A DNA stretch of 64,000 nucleotides from Shinisaurus crocodilurus (GCA_021292165.1 CM037878.1:287914971-287978970); one strand, 5' to 3'. Positions 32,314 to 41,983 are shown, counted from the stretch's first letter. Program-made: numbers and translations. Notes: generated by a model not told the origin, from the letters alone.

Positions 32314-32780
32314 CCAGCCTTCCCCAACCTGGTGCCTTCCAGACACGTTGGACTACAGCTCCCATCATTCCTAGCCAAGCCTGGCCAATGGTCAGGGATT
32401 ATTCATTTCATCGATTACATTTCTGTACCGCCCAATAGCCAAAGCTCTCTGGGCGGTTTACAAAGATTAAAGCCTTAAAAAACACATGATTAAAAACCAT
32501 ACACATACAAACAGACAACCCACACAGAGGCAGGTATATCTAAAAGCAATTTTAAACACTCAACATCAAGACAAATTCAAGCCCTGTTTAAAGCCAAAGC
32601 ATATGCTGCCAAATGCCCGAGAGAAGAAGGCCTTAACTTGGCGCCGATAAGATAACCATATAGGGGCCAGGTGGGCCCTGTTGGAGAGATCGTTTCCAAA
32701 ATTGGGAGGCCACCACCAAGAAGGCCCCGAGAAATCAACGAGAAGGGATCCTGGGAGTTGTAGTCCAATACATCTTTTAC
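32314..32780. mobile_element. hAT MITE-B split by an L2 insertion
   Basis: The left arm 'ccagccttccccaacctggtgccttccagac...ggccaatggtcaggg' (32314-32402) and right arm 'gatcctgggagttgtagtccaatacatc' (32745-32780) belong to one MITE-B. The L2 at 32405-32744 separates them. Confidence 0.75.
32405..32744 (-). mobile_element. L2-type LINE 3' end, reverse
   Basis: 'ttacatttctgtaccgcccaatagccaaagctctctgggcgg' is the L2-like 3' UTR in reverse, followed by a decayed ORF2 end (to ~32744). Confidence 0.8.
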
Positions 32781-32782
32781 TG

Positions 32783-32905
32783 CACGGGTGGGGAACTGGT
32801 GACCCACGGGTCAGATGTAGCCTGCAGTGCCACCCACAATCTGGCCCACAGCACCCCCGCCTCAGCCATGACACCCAACCACCACCACCACCCTGTGCCA
32901 CAGTT
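32783..32905. mobile_element. hAT fragment (CAGGGGTGGGGAAC type)
   Basis: 'cacgggtggggaactggtgacccacgggtcagatg' is one end of a hAT related to the element at 2785-4082. The partner end was not found. Confidence 0.45.
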
Positions 32906-34146
32906 TGGCTTTTTAAAAAGCTTCCATTTGTGCTAATGGATGCCCTTTAAGAAGTGCAATTGCTGCACAGTGGGATGATTTTCGGGGGGGGGGGGTGTCA
33001 CCCTCCCCTTTCCACGTGCTGCAACCCCACTCCCCGCAATCACCCCTGCTGGGCAGAGGGGGCTCAAGGGTGGGGGGAGGAAGCTGCGGCGGGAAAGAGA
33101 GAGCGGGGGAAACACGGACATTACTTTACATCCATAGTTAGCAGCAGTATCTTTTCTTTTCTTTTTTCTTCTTTCATTTTTACTTCAGAGTAGGCACAGG
33201 GTCCTGGATCTGGATCAGGACCCTAGCATGTGGGAGGGTAGGGGGCATTTTAAGATTCAGATCTGGACCCATGTGTCAACTCTAGGCGCACTGCCAGATA
33301 TGGATTTGCAGTAAGGTCGGTTTCGGCCCAGAGAGACAGAGAGAGAGAGAACGGTGGAAGAGAGCAAGAGGAAAAAAGGCGGAGAGAAAAAGCAAAGAAG
33401 AGAGGGACCAACGGAAGGCGATGTGTGACCCACATTTGGCTCTGGCCTCGCCCACCACCACCGGCATGCAGCCCTCCCCACTGCTTCTGCCAGAGGCAAC
33501 GCAGCCCCCAGAGGGGAAAGAAGATTTGCCCCTTTGCTTCACAGCCTCCGCGTACTCGGCTGCTAGGGATTACTCATGGACAGATGGGGCACAGGCGATG
33601 CACCCTGGGGGCAGAGGAAGAGAACAGGAACAGCCGATGCACTGGACCGGCAGGACCCTCCGCTCCGCAAAGTCAAGGGGGCCTCAAGAGAGACTGCAGT
33701 GCGCCGCAGGATAGGGCCCACCCCACCCCCGTGCCTCAAAACCTTAAAGGCTCACGGCCTGCGTGTGGAACTCTGCGACATGCCTCGCCGCACCCCCTTT
33801 CGCAGAGATCTCTCTTTCCCAGAACCGGACGCGCGCGCAGACCCCCAAGAAGAAGGGGGGAAAGCAGCAGTCGAGAGCATTTATGCAACGCTGCCCAGTT
33901 CCGACATTGCCTGTCTTTCACTGATACAGGGCTGGCATTCGTTTACACGCGGTGCTTTCGAGTGCTGTTAGAAGCACAAAAAGGGGAGAAGAAGAGTCCC
34001 CCGCCCCCACAAGGCTTACAATCTAAGGCATGCGCTCGCATTAATCCCCGACTGTGGTCTCCCCACTGTCGAAACTTAAGATGGTAAGCTTCGTGGGGGC
34101 GGGGACCCTTCCAGATAGGGACTTCCCTGCACGCACTTACACCTTT
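32906..34146. other. GC-rich sequence, no supported gene
   Basis: Purine-rich tract at 33330-33400, then GC-rich DNA. A 220-codon frame (33425-34087) overlaps a 131-codon frame on the same strand and a minus-strand frame. It has no recognisable domain and contains no splice-like structure. Treated as chance. Confidence 0.4.
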
Positions 34147-34147
34147 T

Positions 34148-34378
34148 TATTTATTTATACCCCGTCTTTTTTCCTGCAAGAAACCCAAGGCGGCTTACAT
34201 AATCCTCCTCCTCCTCCTCCTCTCCATTTTATCCTCACAACAACCCTGTGAGGTAGGTTAGGCTGAGAGTCAGTGACTGGCCCAAAGTCACCCAGTGAGT
34301 TTCATGGTCGAGTGGGGAATAGAACCCGGATCTCCCGAGTCCCAGACCAACACTCTCACCACTACGCCACACTGGCTG
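34148..34378 (-). mobile_element. Sauria-type SINE, reverse
   Basis: Complete: tail 'tttatttatttataccccgtcttttttcc', body, B box in reverse ('gaacccggatctcccgag') and head ending 'cactacgccacactggct'. Confidence 0.9.
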
Positions 34379-34510
34379 CAGTGCTTTAGACCTTGGTTCC
34401 AAGAGAGCGGCCTTCCTGCTTATGTATTATCAATAAAATAATACATAATACATTGTGGCTGGAGAAGAGCAGGGCGAGGGACGGAAAAATTATCCCACAC
34501 GCCTACATCA

Positions 34511-34815
34511 GCCTCCCCCAAACTGGCCCCCTCTCCGGAAGCATCAGACTACCGTATTTTTCCGTGTATAAGACGCCCCCCACGTATAAGACGCCCCCCA
34601 CTGGGCAGTTTCGCAACCGCGTGGTTCTCTCCTCGGCTTACTTCCGTGTATAAGACGACCCTCAATTTTTAGTCTAACGATTTTAGGAAAAAGTATAGTC
34701 TTATACATGGAAAAATACTGTATATTTCCTATCATCCCCAGCAGCCACGTGGCTGGGTGGTGATGGGATTTGTAGTACGGCCCACCAAGAGGGCAGCAGG
34801 TTGGGAACAGCTGCG
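34511..34815. mobile_element. hAT MITE-B split by a mariner-like MITE
   Basis: 'cagcctcccccaaactggccccc...catcagac' on the left and 'ttcctatcatccccagcagccacg...gcagcaggttgggaacagctg' on the right form one MITE-B, with the element 34552-34720 inside it. Confidence 0.75.
34552..34720. mobile_element. mariner-like MITE (CCGTATTTTTCCGTGTATAAG)
   Basis: The terminal inverted repeats CCGTATTTTTCCGTGTATAA and TTATACATGGAAAAATACTG are flanked by TA on both sides (34550-34551 and 34721-34722). The interior has 'gtataagacgcccccca' repeats. This family is distinct from the CAGTMATRCCTTGG family. Confidence 0.85.
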
Positions 34816-34907
34816 GTAGAGGCTGTGATTGGGGGTGAGGATGAAGGGATTCGCGTGGGGATTCTGAAGAGAAATATAAAGTGGGGGGGGGCATCACACT
34901 AAGGGAG

Positions 34908-35420
34908 GATTCACAGGATCATAGAGTTGGAAGGGGCCTACAACTACAAGGCCATCGAGTCACACAGGCCTGTGGATCACGCTGGCTCAGCTGGTCTGAG
35001 CGTGGAAAGCTAAGCAGGGTCAGGCCTGGTTATGACTTGGATGGGAGACCCCTCCTCTAGTTTCCTGCATTGAGCAGGGGGTTGGACTCGATGGCCTTGT
35101 AGGCCCCTTCCAACTCTATGATCTATGAAATGATCTATGAGTCCAACCCCCTGCTCAATGCAGGAAACTAGAGGAGGGGTCTCCCATCCAAGTAAGGGCT
35201 TTAGGATTCCAAGCGCCGGCTCGTCAAACAGACCGCTATGTCCACACAGCATTCCTCTCTCACGGCATCTGCCACTCCTGGCCTTGAAAATCAGGATCAA
35301 GCCTGGTTATTATTACTTGGATGGGAGACCCCTCCTCTAGCTTCCTGCATTGAGCAGGGGGTTGGACTCGATAGCCTTGTAGGCTCCTTTCCAACTCTGT
35401 GATCTATGAAATCTATGAAA
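34908..35420. mobile_element. cluster of four 5S-SINE or CR1-tail pieces
   Basis: In order: a reverse tail fragment (34908-34963), a full forward 5S-SINE (34966-35131), a reverse fragment from tail to mid 5S head (35134-35194), and a forward copy starting in the 5S box C region (35292-35420). The forward and reverse copies at 35131-35134 meet tail to tail. Confidence 0.85.
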
Positions 35421-37095
35421 CGGGTTTTAGAAGAAGCCTCCTCTGTGATGTCATGACCAAGCATCGGATCGATGCACAGGGCTGCAATGACACATACGTA
35501 CAGTACATACATTTAATCATACGCCAACAATCAACAATCTTACAGTGCCAAAAAATAAAAAAATACTAACTGCAACCCCCCCCCCCAAAAAAGCTAGCTA
35601 TATACCATTTTCCTTGTTGATACCTTGAAATATTAATTGGATTTTGGAAAGACACAGCACAGAAGGCGAGCTCCCTTGCCAACGGGGATGAGGAGGAAGC
35701 GCGGAATCCTCTCGCTTCAGAGTCAAAAGCGCTCGGGTTTTGTAGCCATCCCTACTCTCAAAGCAAAACAGATATCTTGCGTGGAGGGAATACTGTGCCT
35801 CTGCCCTCCCCCCCCCAGGTTACAAGGAATGCTAAGAGACCCGTGAGCATTCCAGGAAGCCTCTCCTTTCATTTAATGCTTTGCACTGAATCACATTTCC
35901 CCCCCCATTTTCAAGCACATCCTTCGCGCAGGCAGACACCTGATCCAGGCTGATATACGAAGGACAGATGGAGCCTTGGCAAGCTCCTTGTGCGGGGTCA
36001 TACACCTCGCCAGGAACAAAAACAGACACCGCATTCATTTCAGGCTTATCTTGCAAATGTCCACAGGCATCAGCATCGATGCTGGAAACGGTGGATTCTG
36101 GCTTGACCCAGCAACGCAGTTTTTAATGCTACGATGGTCCAGATCTCATCTCCTTCACGCAAGAGAGGTCTAATTCGGTGCAGGGGACGGGGCTGAACTT
36201 GAACACGGGGGATCTGGGGATGGGATCCTCACAAACGGACCTCCCACAGAGCGACCAGAAAATGCGGCAGGCCAAACGGAACAAGACAATCAGGGCAGCG
36301 AACCAGAAGGCAGAGTTGGAGCTTGCTGGAGCTGGGGTGAAAATTTGGTAGAGGCCAAACGCACTTTCAGTCTTCCAGGAAAACCCTAGAGGCAGCAAAG
36401 TCAAAGCAGACCCAGGGCGCTCAATAAGCCCCATATTTAAATCAACGGTGAACATTTCCACAGTGGAGAGGTGGAGTTTGGGGGAGGGGGCAAACAGCTT
36501 CACAAAACCTCTCCTCAGCTTACCTTTTTTTGGCATGCAGTTTGCTATGCGTTTACAGCTGCCTCTTTCCCCACTAAGCAATTTCATTGCCACACAAAAC
36601 AAAACAGGAGCTTCTTCTCAACGTGGTCCCAAACAATCAGGGATCATGTACAGAGCACAGCAGTGTCAAATAGTCATGCAGCCACCGGGTGCTGTGTCCT
36701 CGCTCTGAATGGGGGGAGCATGTCCACTCCAGCTCACAGTCTGCCCTCCCCGAGAAGCAATCACCAAAATGAGTTGAGGGGTGCATTTCACAGGGACAAG
36801 GTTTTTGTGAAATGCGCCCACACCTTTTATGGACTGCTGATCCAGTCCAATCCCTTGTCCGAAGACAGGATACGAGGCAAGCACACCAAAGCACCCATAG
36901 GTGCCTCTCCTACCCTCTTACTGAACCTTCTAGGCCAAGAGCACACAAGAATTTCTGGATCAGGCTAAGGTCCGGATCCAGCCACCTGTTTCCAGAAACG
37001 ATCAGGCAGATGTCTTTGGAAAGCTCACGGGCAAGGCATACAGGTGAAATGCCGACCCACTAGTTTTTTGTCCTAGAAACTGGTACTCAAGTATA
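35421..37095. other. no supported gene; one weak open frame
   Basis: About 1.7 kb free of recognised repeats. A minus-strand frame of 157 codons (36129-36602) has a hydrophobic stretch (FWFAALIVLFRLACRIFW) that could be a membrane segment. I do not recognise it, it has no clear splice sites, and one frame of this size is expected by chance in 64 kb. Confidence 0.35.
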
Positions 37096-37347
37096 CAGTC
37101 ATGCCTTGGATTGAGAGCATAATTCGTTCCGGAAACGTGCTTGTAATCCAAAACACTCTTATATCAAAATGAAATCCCCCCCAAAAAAAATTTGTACAGA
37201 GATTTTTAATTTAAGCCGTACTACAGTACTTGTATTGCAAGACGTCGCTTGTATATCAAGTTAAAAAAACCTAAATAAATATTTAAAAATTTGCTTGTCT
37301 TGCAAAACGCTCTCAAACCAAGTTACTTGCAATCCAAGGTATTACTG
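37096..37347 (-). mobile_element. mariner-like MITE flanked by TA, reverse
   Basis: A 252-bp copy with ends CAGTCATGCCTTGGATTG and CAATCCAAGGTATTACTG, TA on both sides. It shows clearly the internal TIR-like site 'tacagtacttgtattgcaag' at ~37222-37242. Confidence 0.9.
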
Positions 37348-37379
37348 TATTTCAATTGAATTTGGAGGTTTCATGTAGC

Positions 37380-37517
37380 AGGGGTGGGCGACTTGCAACC
37401 CTCCAAACATTTTGGCCTAAAACTCCCATGATCCCTCACTATTGGCTATGCTCGCTAGGTATGATGGGAGTTGTAGGCCACGGACATCTGGGAAGGTCAC
37501 AAGTTGCCAACCTCTGT
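37380..37517. mobile_element. hAT MITE (CAGGGGTGGGCGAC ends)
   Basis: It starts CAGGGGTGGGCGACTTG and ends 'gtcacaagttgccaacctctg', with the 'cctaaaactcccatgatcc' core. The right end is diverged and no clean target duplication remains. Confidence 0.65.
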
Positions 37518-37817
37518 AGCTTATCATGGCTAAAAGCTGACAGACCTATGTCCGCCATGAATCTGTATAATTTTGGTTTAAACTACAGTTTCCTTCCAAG
37601 TCGTGATAGTGATGCTTCTGTTGAAAGCAACCTAAAAGGGCAGCTGCCCTTCCCTGCATATACGGTATTCACAAACAGCTCCACAAGTCACTCTTTTTCT
37701 CTGCAGGGCAGTCAAATCTTAGGGGCCTACATTTCCTCATTTTCACTGATCTCGGCTTCTCGCGTTCAAGGCAGCTCCCGCCGGGCGAACACCCGAGGCG
37801 TGCACACGGATGCCTCC

Positions 37818-37828
37818 AAAATGGCGGC
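37818..37828. promoter_or_regulatory. YY1-type motif just inside the GDPD5 intron
   Basis: AAAATGGCGGC fits the YY1 consensus. It lies in a CpG-rich stretch (about 37750-38010) about 40 bp past the donor. YY1 motifs placed at promoters or just downstream of starts are well known. Whether this one is used is unknown. Confidence 0.3.
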
Positions 37829-37868
37829 AGCGAGCCCGGCGACGCGGAAGGTCCTCCTCGCGACTCAC

Positions 37869-37985
37869 CTTCGTGGTGTCGTCATGTGACCGCTGGTATC
37901 GTTTCCAGCGGCAGCCGTAAATCCCCGTCAGGCATGACAAACACAGCTGTGGTTCGTAGTACTGCAGCGGTTGGTGTTTAACCAT
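37869..37985 (-). CDS. GDPD5: GDPD5 (GDE2), first coding exon
   Basis: GDPD5 is a six-pass membrane glycerophosphodiester phosphodiesterase whose catalytic domain faces outside the cell. It hydrolyses glycerophosphocholine and releases GPI-anchored proteins such as RECK during motor-neuron differentiation (known for mammals and chick). The 39 codons here, from ATG at 37985, read MVKHQPLQYYEPQLC, then LSCLTGIYGCRWKRYQ, then RSHDDTTK. This matches, from memory, the conserved cytosolic N-terminus of GDPD5 almost residue for residue. Cysteines fall at 15, 18 and 25; Cys25 is the residue reported to form a peroxiredoxin-controlled disulfide. The exon ends in phase 0 at AAG|GTGAGT. The first membrane segment and the enzyme domain must lie in exons beyond the left window edge. 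No frame damage is seen. Confidence 0.88.
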
Positions 37986-38043
37986 GCTCTTCCCGGCGCG
38001 TCACCCAGCAAACTCTCAGAAATCCATCAGGCCTCGGGCGTGC
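37986..38043 (-). other. GDPD5: GDPD5 5' UTR part of the exon and its splice acceptor
   Basis: Upstream of the ATG (minus strand) there are 58 bases of 5' UTR, preceded by a strong acceptor: a pyrimidine-rich tract 'ctcctgctttcttgtag' at 38044-38060. The exon is therefore internal and 175 bp long, and at least one non-coding exon must lie at higher coordinates. There is an in-frame stop upstream within the UTR (tga), which supports the ATG choice. Confidence 0.75.
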
Positions 38044-38369
38044 CTACAAGAAAGCAGGAGTCGGGGCATTTAGTAGAAGGGACGGGCAGACGATAAACAC
38101 ATAACGGTGTGGGTGGGTAGGTGGTGGCGAGGTGCCGTCGGCCAGTGCCTTTGTTCTGACTGACATCAACAACACTGCGCGAAAGAGAAAGGAGCGAGGG
38201 AAACGGGAGCAGGCAAAGGGTACATCAGGGCCGGCTGCAGCCGGGACCGTCCACACGCACACGGGAGGTGAGATGGTAGCAGGGCCATTCCGCCAGCCTT
38301 GCTGACACAGTCTACTTAGTTGTTGTTTTTTCCGCCTCTTCCCTCCCCTTCCCTTTTTCCTTGAGTGCT
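38044..38369. other. GDPD5 intron 1 side, no repeat seen
   Basis: Unassigned sequence directly upstream of the acceptor. No candidate non-coding exon 1 or TATA-type promoter is convincing. Confidence 0.4.
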
Positions 38370-38520
38370 GTCCCTTTTTTAGACTGTAAGTTTGCAGGCA
38401 GGGACTGCCTCGTTTACCGATTGATTTGTAAGCTCTCCGAGAGCCTTCTTTCCCCCCCCTTTTTTTTTTGGCTGAGGAGCAGGATAAAAAAATACACTTT
38501 GAATCAATCAATCAATAACT
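38370..38520 (+). mobile_element. LINE 3' tail (CR1/L2 type), forward
   Basis: 'ttagactgtaagtttgcaggcagggactgcctcg' followed by 'gtaagctctccgagagcc' and 'ggataaaaaaatac' plus 'aatcaatcaatcaata' is a LINE 3' end with a short tandem tail. The exact clade is uncertain. Confidence 0.5.
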
Positions 38521-38950
38521 CCATTGAGCAAGAAGGGTAGAGAGGAGGGGTGCCCGCTCCGCAGGCCCGGTGTTAGCTGGGCCCATCACTGACACCAACT
38601 CTCGGCCCCCTGCCATCACCATGCGCCATCTTCATTTCCATGTTTTGGTGGCATAGCCATTACCCAGCCACCCACCCCACCATGCCCTAAAAAACAACAA
38701 CACACAACTCAGAGTTCTGTGGCGCGTTCGGAAATAGAGCATCCTGCCCCCACCCACCAAAGCAACCCCCCCCCACCGGGGCCCACATCAACCCACCATC
38801 ATAGGAGGGGGCCCACAGGACAGGACTTTGCTGGAAGCGTCTCTCAACCCCGGGGGAAGCCCGGCTTTCAGAAGCAGCGGGCAAATAGTGCGGACCTAAG
38901 AAGATGCTACGTACAGTTGCTAAGCACACTAACTGCTACCCCCAGGTAGG
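38521..38950. other. no gene or clear repeat seen
   Basis: C-rich intron-like DNA with short frames only. Confidence 0.4.
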
Positions 38951-39128
38951 ATTCATAGATTTCATAGATCATAGAGTTGGAAGGAGCCTGCAAGGCTATC
39001 GAGTCCAACCCGCTGCCCAATGCAGGAAACTAGAGGAGGGGGTCTCCCATCCAAGTAATCACCAGGCCTGACCCTGCTTAGCTTTCCACGCTCAGACAAG
39101 CTGAGCCAGCGTGAGCCACAGGCCTGTG
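38951..39128 (-). mobile_element. 5S-rRNA-headed SINE with CR1 tail, reverse
   Basis: Complete reverse copy: tail 'attcatagatttcatagatcatagag' at the left, and 5S head 'gcttagctttcc...gctgagccagcgtgagccacaggcctgtg' at the right. Confidence 0.9.
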
Positions 39129-39416
39129 ACCGCCTGAGACAGCCAACTCTCCTTTGAGAAGCCCTCGCTGGAGGCCATATTTCTGCGTGTCAACCCATGT
39201 TTCTTCCCGTTGGCCATCCTCCCAGTTTCCCAGCAGCCACACTCCCTTCTGGGTTGGTACTGTTTCCTAACGGCAAAACTGGTCAGTGTGTTGGACATTG
39301 CAAATTCACCAGTCGGAGCATGTCAAAAAAGAAGTTTTAAAGGAAATTGTATCGATGCGGGGCTTTAAGTCCTGAAAGGCAGCTTAGAAGTCTGTCAGTA
39401 AATAAATCACATAAGG

Positions 39417-39562
39417 AGGAGGAGGAGGAGGAGGAGGAGGAGGAAAGAAGAAGAAGAAGAAGAAGAAGAAGAAGAAGAAGAAGAAGAAGAAGAAGAAGAA
39501 GAGAAGAAGAAGAAGAAGAAGAAGAAGAAGAAGAAGAAGAAGAAGAAGAAGAAGAAGAAGAA
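39417..39562. repeat. long GAG/GAA purine tract
   Basis: About 145 bp of GGA then AGA triplets with only one or two interruptions, purines on the plus strand. Such mirror-symmetric tracts can form triplex (H-DNA). The poly-Ser and poly-Glu open frames across it are artefacts. Confidence 0.97.
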
Positions 39563-39749
39563 AGGCACTGTAAGCCGGCCATCACAAGAGAAAGTGAAAT
39601 ATGACTATAATACCCAATATATATATTTTAGCCCTACAATGGGGGACCAGTATTGTTATGGAGCTGTTCAATAGCCATGCTGGATGGGGATGATGGGATG
39701 TTGCCCAACACCTCCGGAAGCCATCATTTTCGGGAAGGATGCCTTACAG

Positions 39750-39885
39750 CAGGGGTGGGCAGAAAGTAGATCTCCAGATGTTTTGGACTTCAACTCCCAG
39801 CATTCCTGACCAGTGGCCACACTGGCAGGGGCTTCTGGGAGTTGAAGTCCCAAACACCTGGAGATCTTCCTTCTGCCCACCCCTG
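39750..39885. mobile_element. hAT MITE (CAGGGGTGGGCAGAA ends)
   Basis: A 136-bp palindromic element from CAGGGGTGGGCAGAAAG to CTTCTGCCCACCCCTG. The flanks ccttacag and gtttacag match at 6 of 8. The core is 'ggacttcaactcccagcattcc'. Confidence 0.85.
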
Positions 39886-40417
39886 GTTTACAGGACACAC
39901 CTGTCGGGAGGCTGGACAAGAACTTTATTCTCTCTCTCTCTGACAAAAACAGAACAGCTACGGAAAACTCCACGCTGATACAACTAGGTCCAGTGCCACC
40001 AGTTGGTTAAACTGTATAATGACACTGGATTGTATTCCCTGTTAGTTGTACTTCGAGTACGCCCAGTGAAATGAATGGGATTTAAGTTAGACCAACGTTG
40101 GATGCAACCCATTAGGTCAGGCGTGCTGGCCTGGCTGTCACTTACAAAATTATGGACCCACCACTGGGGACGAGGGGGAACTCTCTCTGAAGTGAGCAGT
40201 CCAAGCACTTTAGCCTACTTTAATATTTCTATCCTACTTTTCTTCAAAGTCAAAGTGGCTATAAAATAAAATGCAGCAAGACAGAAATCAAAATTTTAAA
40301 ATATGAAAAATGAGAATAAGACAGCAGCATTTAAATGCTCTGTTGACAGACAGCAGTGTAAGTCTGAAAAAACCTCTAGCAGGTACCGATTTCAAAAGTT
40401 TAAACGCAGCCAATCCT
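39886..40417. other. no gene; possible L2 tail
   Basis: 'ttaatatttctatcctacttttcttcaaagtcaaagtggc' near 40220-40265 may be an old LINE tail. Nothing else is recognised. Confidence 0.35.
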
Positions 40418-40425
40418 GCATGGAG

Positions 40426-41118
40426 CAGGGATGTTGAAGAGTCCTTGGTCTCGAGTCACGAGTCGAGTCACGAGTCTTTGGACCCGAGTCTCGAGTCCGA
40501 GTCCGAGTCCTTGGTCCTAAATGGTGACTTACGAGTCATGAGTCACGAGTCACTCCCAAAGCTGACTCCACAAGTCCCTATTAAAATCAATGGGGGGTTT
40601 TCCCCAACAAAATAAGGCTACTTCAGATGTGTGGCTTAAATAAATTCTAGGCACAAGTGTGCCTTTCTATTTCAAAACTCTGCAACTGATTTTGACAAGA
40701 ACAGCCCAGGCAGACAAACCCAAAATAACCAGGCAGGCAGAGGAGGCAGGGAACCCCAAAGCAGGCAGGCAGAGGCGTTTGTCTTGGACAATTCAAACTG
40801 TGGAACTGGTTAAGAAGAGACCAGGCAGGCAGAGGAGGCAGGGAACCCCAAACAGGCAGGCAGAGGCAGCCAAACCCAAAATGTCTGAAAGGTTGCATTT
40901 TGGGGAAATGATTTTTAAAAATAAAATCTTCGCTGGCGATTGCACTTCTCTCCACTCCTTCTGGCACAGCCCAGGGATGTTGACGAGTCCTTGGTCTCGA
41001 GTCCCGAGTCGAGTCTCGAGTCCCATTAAAAATATTGGGACTCGAGTGGGACTCGAGTCAGAGGGGGGACTCAGTCCGACTCACGAGTCGAGTCCTGGAG
41101 TCTGAGTCCCCATCCCTG
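40426..41118. mobile_element. complete non-autonomous hAT with GAGTC-rich ends
   Basis: The ends are CAGGGATGTTGAAGAGTCC and GAGTCCCCATCCCTG, 693 bp apart. An exact 8-bp duplication, gcatggag, lies at 40418-40425 and 41119-41126. Both ends carry many GAGTC units. The interior has a ~30-bp repeat ('aggcaggcagaggaggcagggaacccc') twice, and a minus-strand frame starting PEGVERSAIASEDF that matches the N-terminal start of the transposase remnant at 1-341. An internal CAGGGATG at 40972 defines the 147-bp end block also found at 342-488. Confidence 0.92.
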
Positions 41119-41185
41119 GCATGGAGAGCGGACGGGAAGCAGGCGCTTAAAGCTGAAGGCAGAGACCACCAGGCAAGAAAAGGCC

Positions 41186-41357
41186 TGTGGCTCACGCTGG
41201 CTCAGCTGGTCTGAGCGTGGGAAGCTAAGCAGGGTCAGGCCTGGTGATGACTTGGATGGGAGACCCCCTCCTCTAGTTTCCTGCATTGAGCAGGGCGGTT
41301 GGACCCGATGGCCTTGTAGGCCCCTTCCAACTCTATAAGAGCTATGAAATCTATGAA
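41186..41357 (+). mobile_element. 5S-rRNA-headed SINE with CR1 tail
   Basis: Complete forward copy: 'cctgtggctcacgctggctcagctgg', box A 'gaagctaagcagggtcagg', box C 'ggatgggagacc', CR1-like part and a 'ctatgaaatctatgaa' tail. Confidence 0.9.
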
Positions 41358-41554
41358 TTAAGAGAAGAGAGCCCTGCCTCAGTGTAAGGAGGCTCCCTCG
41401 CCCTCGGGGAGGAAAGGGTCGGCGGATCTTGGAAGCAAAGAGCACGGGTCACCTTTGCTGTGTCCTGGAAGGCTATCAGGCCAGGGCGTGTGCTGGGCCT
41501 GTTCTGGTCAGGTTGGAATTTGATACGGTCGTCACGGCATCCGCAAGTTGCAAG

Positions 41555-41756
41555 GGGCCACAGCTCAGTGGTCGGTAGCGCACCTGCTTTGCGTGCAGGA
41601 GGTCTCCGGTTCAATTCCCGGCCGCATCTCCAGGTAGGGCTAGGAAAGAATCCTGCCCGGAACCCTGCAGAGCCGCTGCTGCCAGTCAGTGTCGACAGTG
41701 TTGGGATGGATGGACCAAGGGTCAGACTCAGTAGAAGGCAGCTTCCTAGGTTCTAA
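41555..41756 (+). mobile_element. second tRNA-headed SINE family
   Basis: The head has box A (cagctcagtggtcggtagcg) and box B (GGTTCAATTCC) separated as in a tRNA. The body has 'gccagtcagtgtcgacagtg' and the tail is 'agtagaaggcagcttcctagg'. It is distinct from the Sauria-type SINE. It is not a tRNA gene because the acceptor stem does not close and the sequence runs on into the SINE body. Confidence 0.85.
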
Positions 41757-41948
41757 ACGCCATCCTCCGTGGATTTGTCTCATCCCCTTTTAAAACCATT
41801 GCAATCTTGTGGCAGTGAGTTCCATAGATCAACACGGTGCTGTGGTATGAAGAAGGCTGCATCTTTGAATCGGAAGGAGGGGCGGTGATCTATCCCAAAA
41901 CCACATTGCTGCGCGCACACACCCGACCGACCAGGGTCCAAACATCAT

Positions 41949-41983
41949 CATCATCACCACCACCACCACCACCACCACCACCA
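41949..41983. repeat. CAT/CAC microsatellite
   Basis: (ATC)n then (ACC)n triplets, about 35 bp. Confidence 0.95.

Noticed and set aside
33425..34087. 220-codon open frame as a gene
   Set aside because: GC-rich, overlaps other frames on both strands, no domain, no splice structure.
39337..39604. poly-Ser / poly-Glu proteins
   Set aside because: These open frames are translations of the GAG/GAA triplet tract.
41555..41756. tRNA gene
   Set aside because: A and B boxes are present but the acceptor stem does not pair and the sequence continues into a SINE body.
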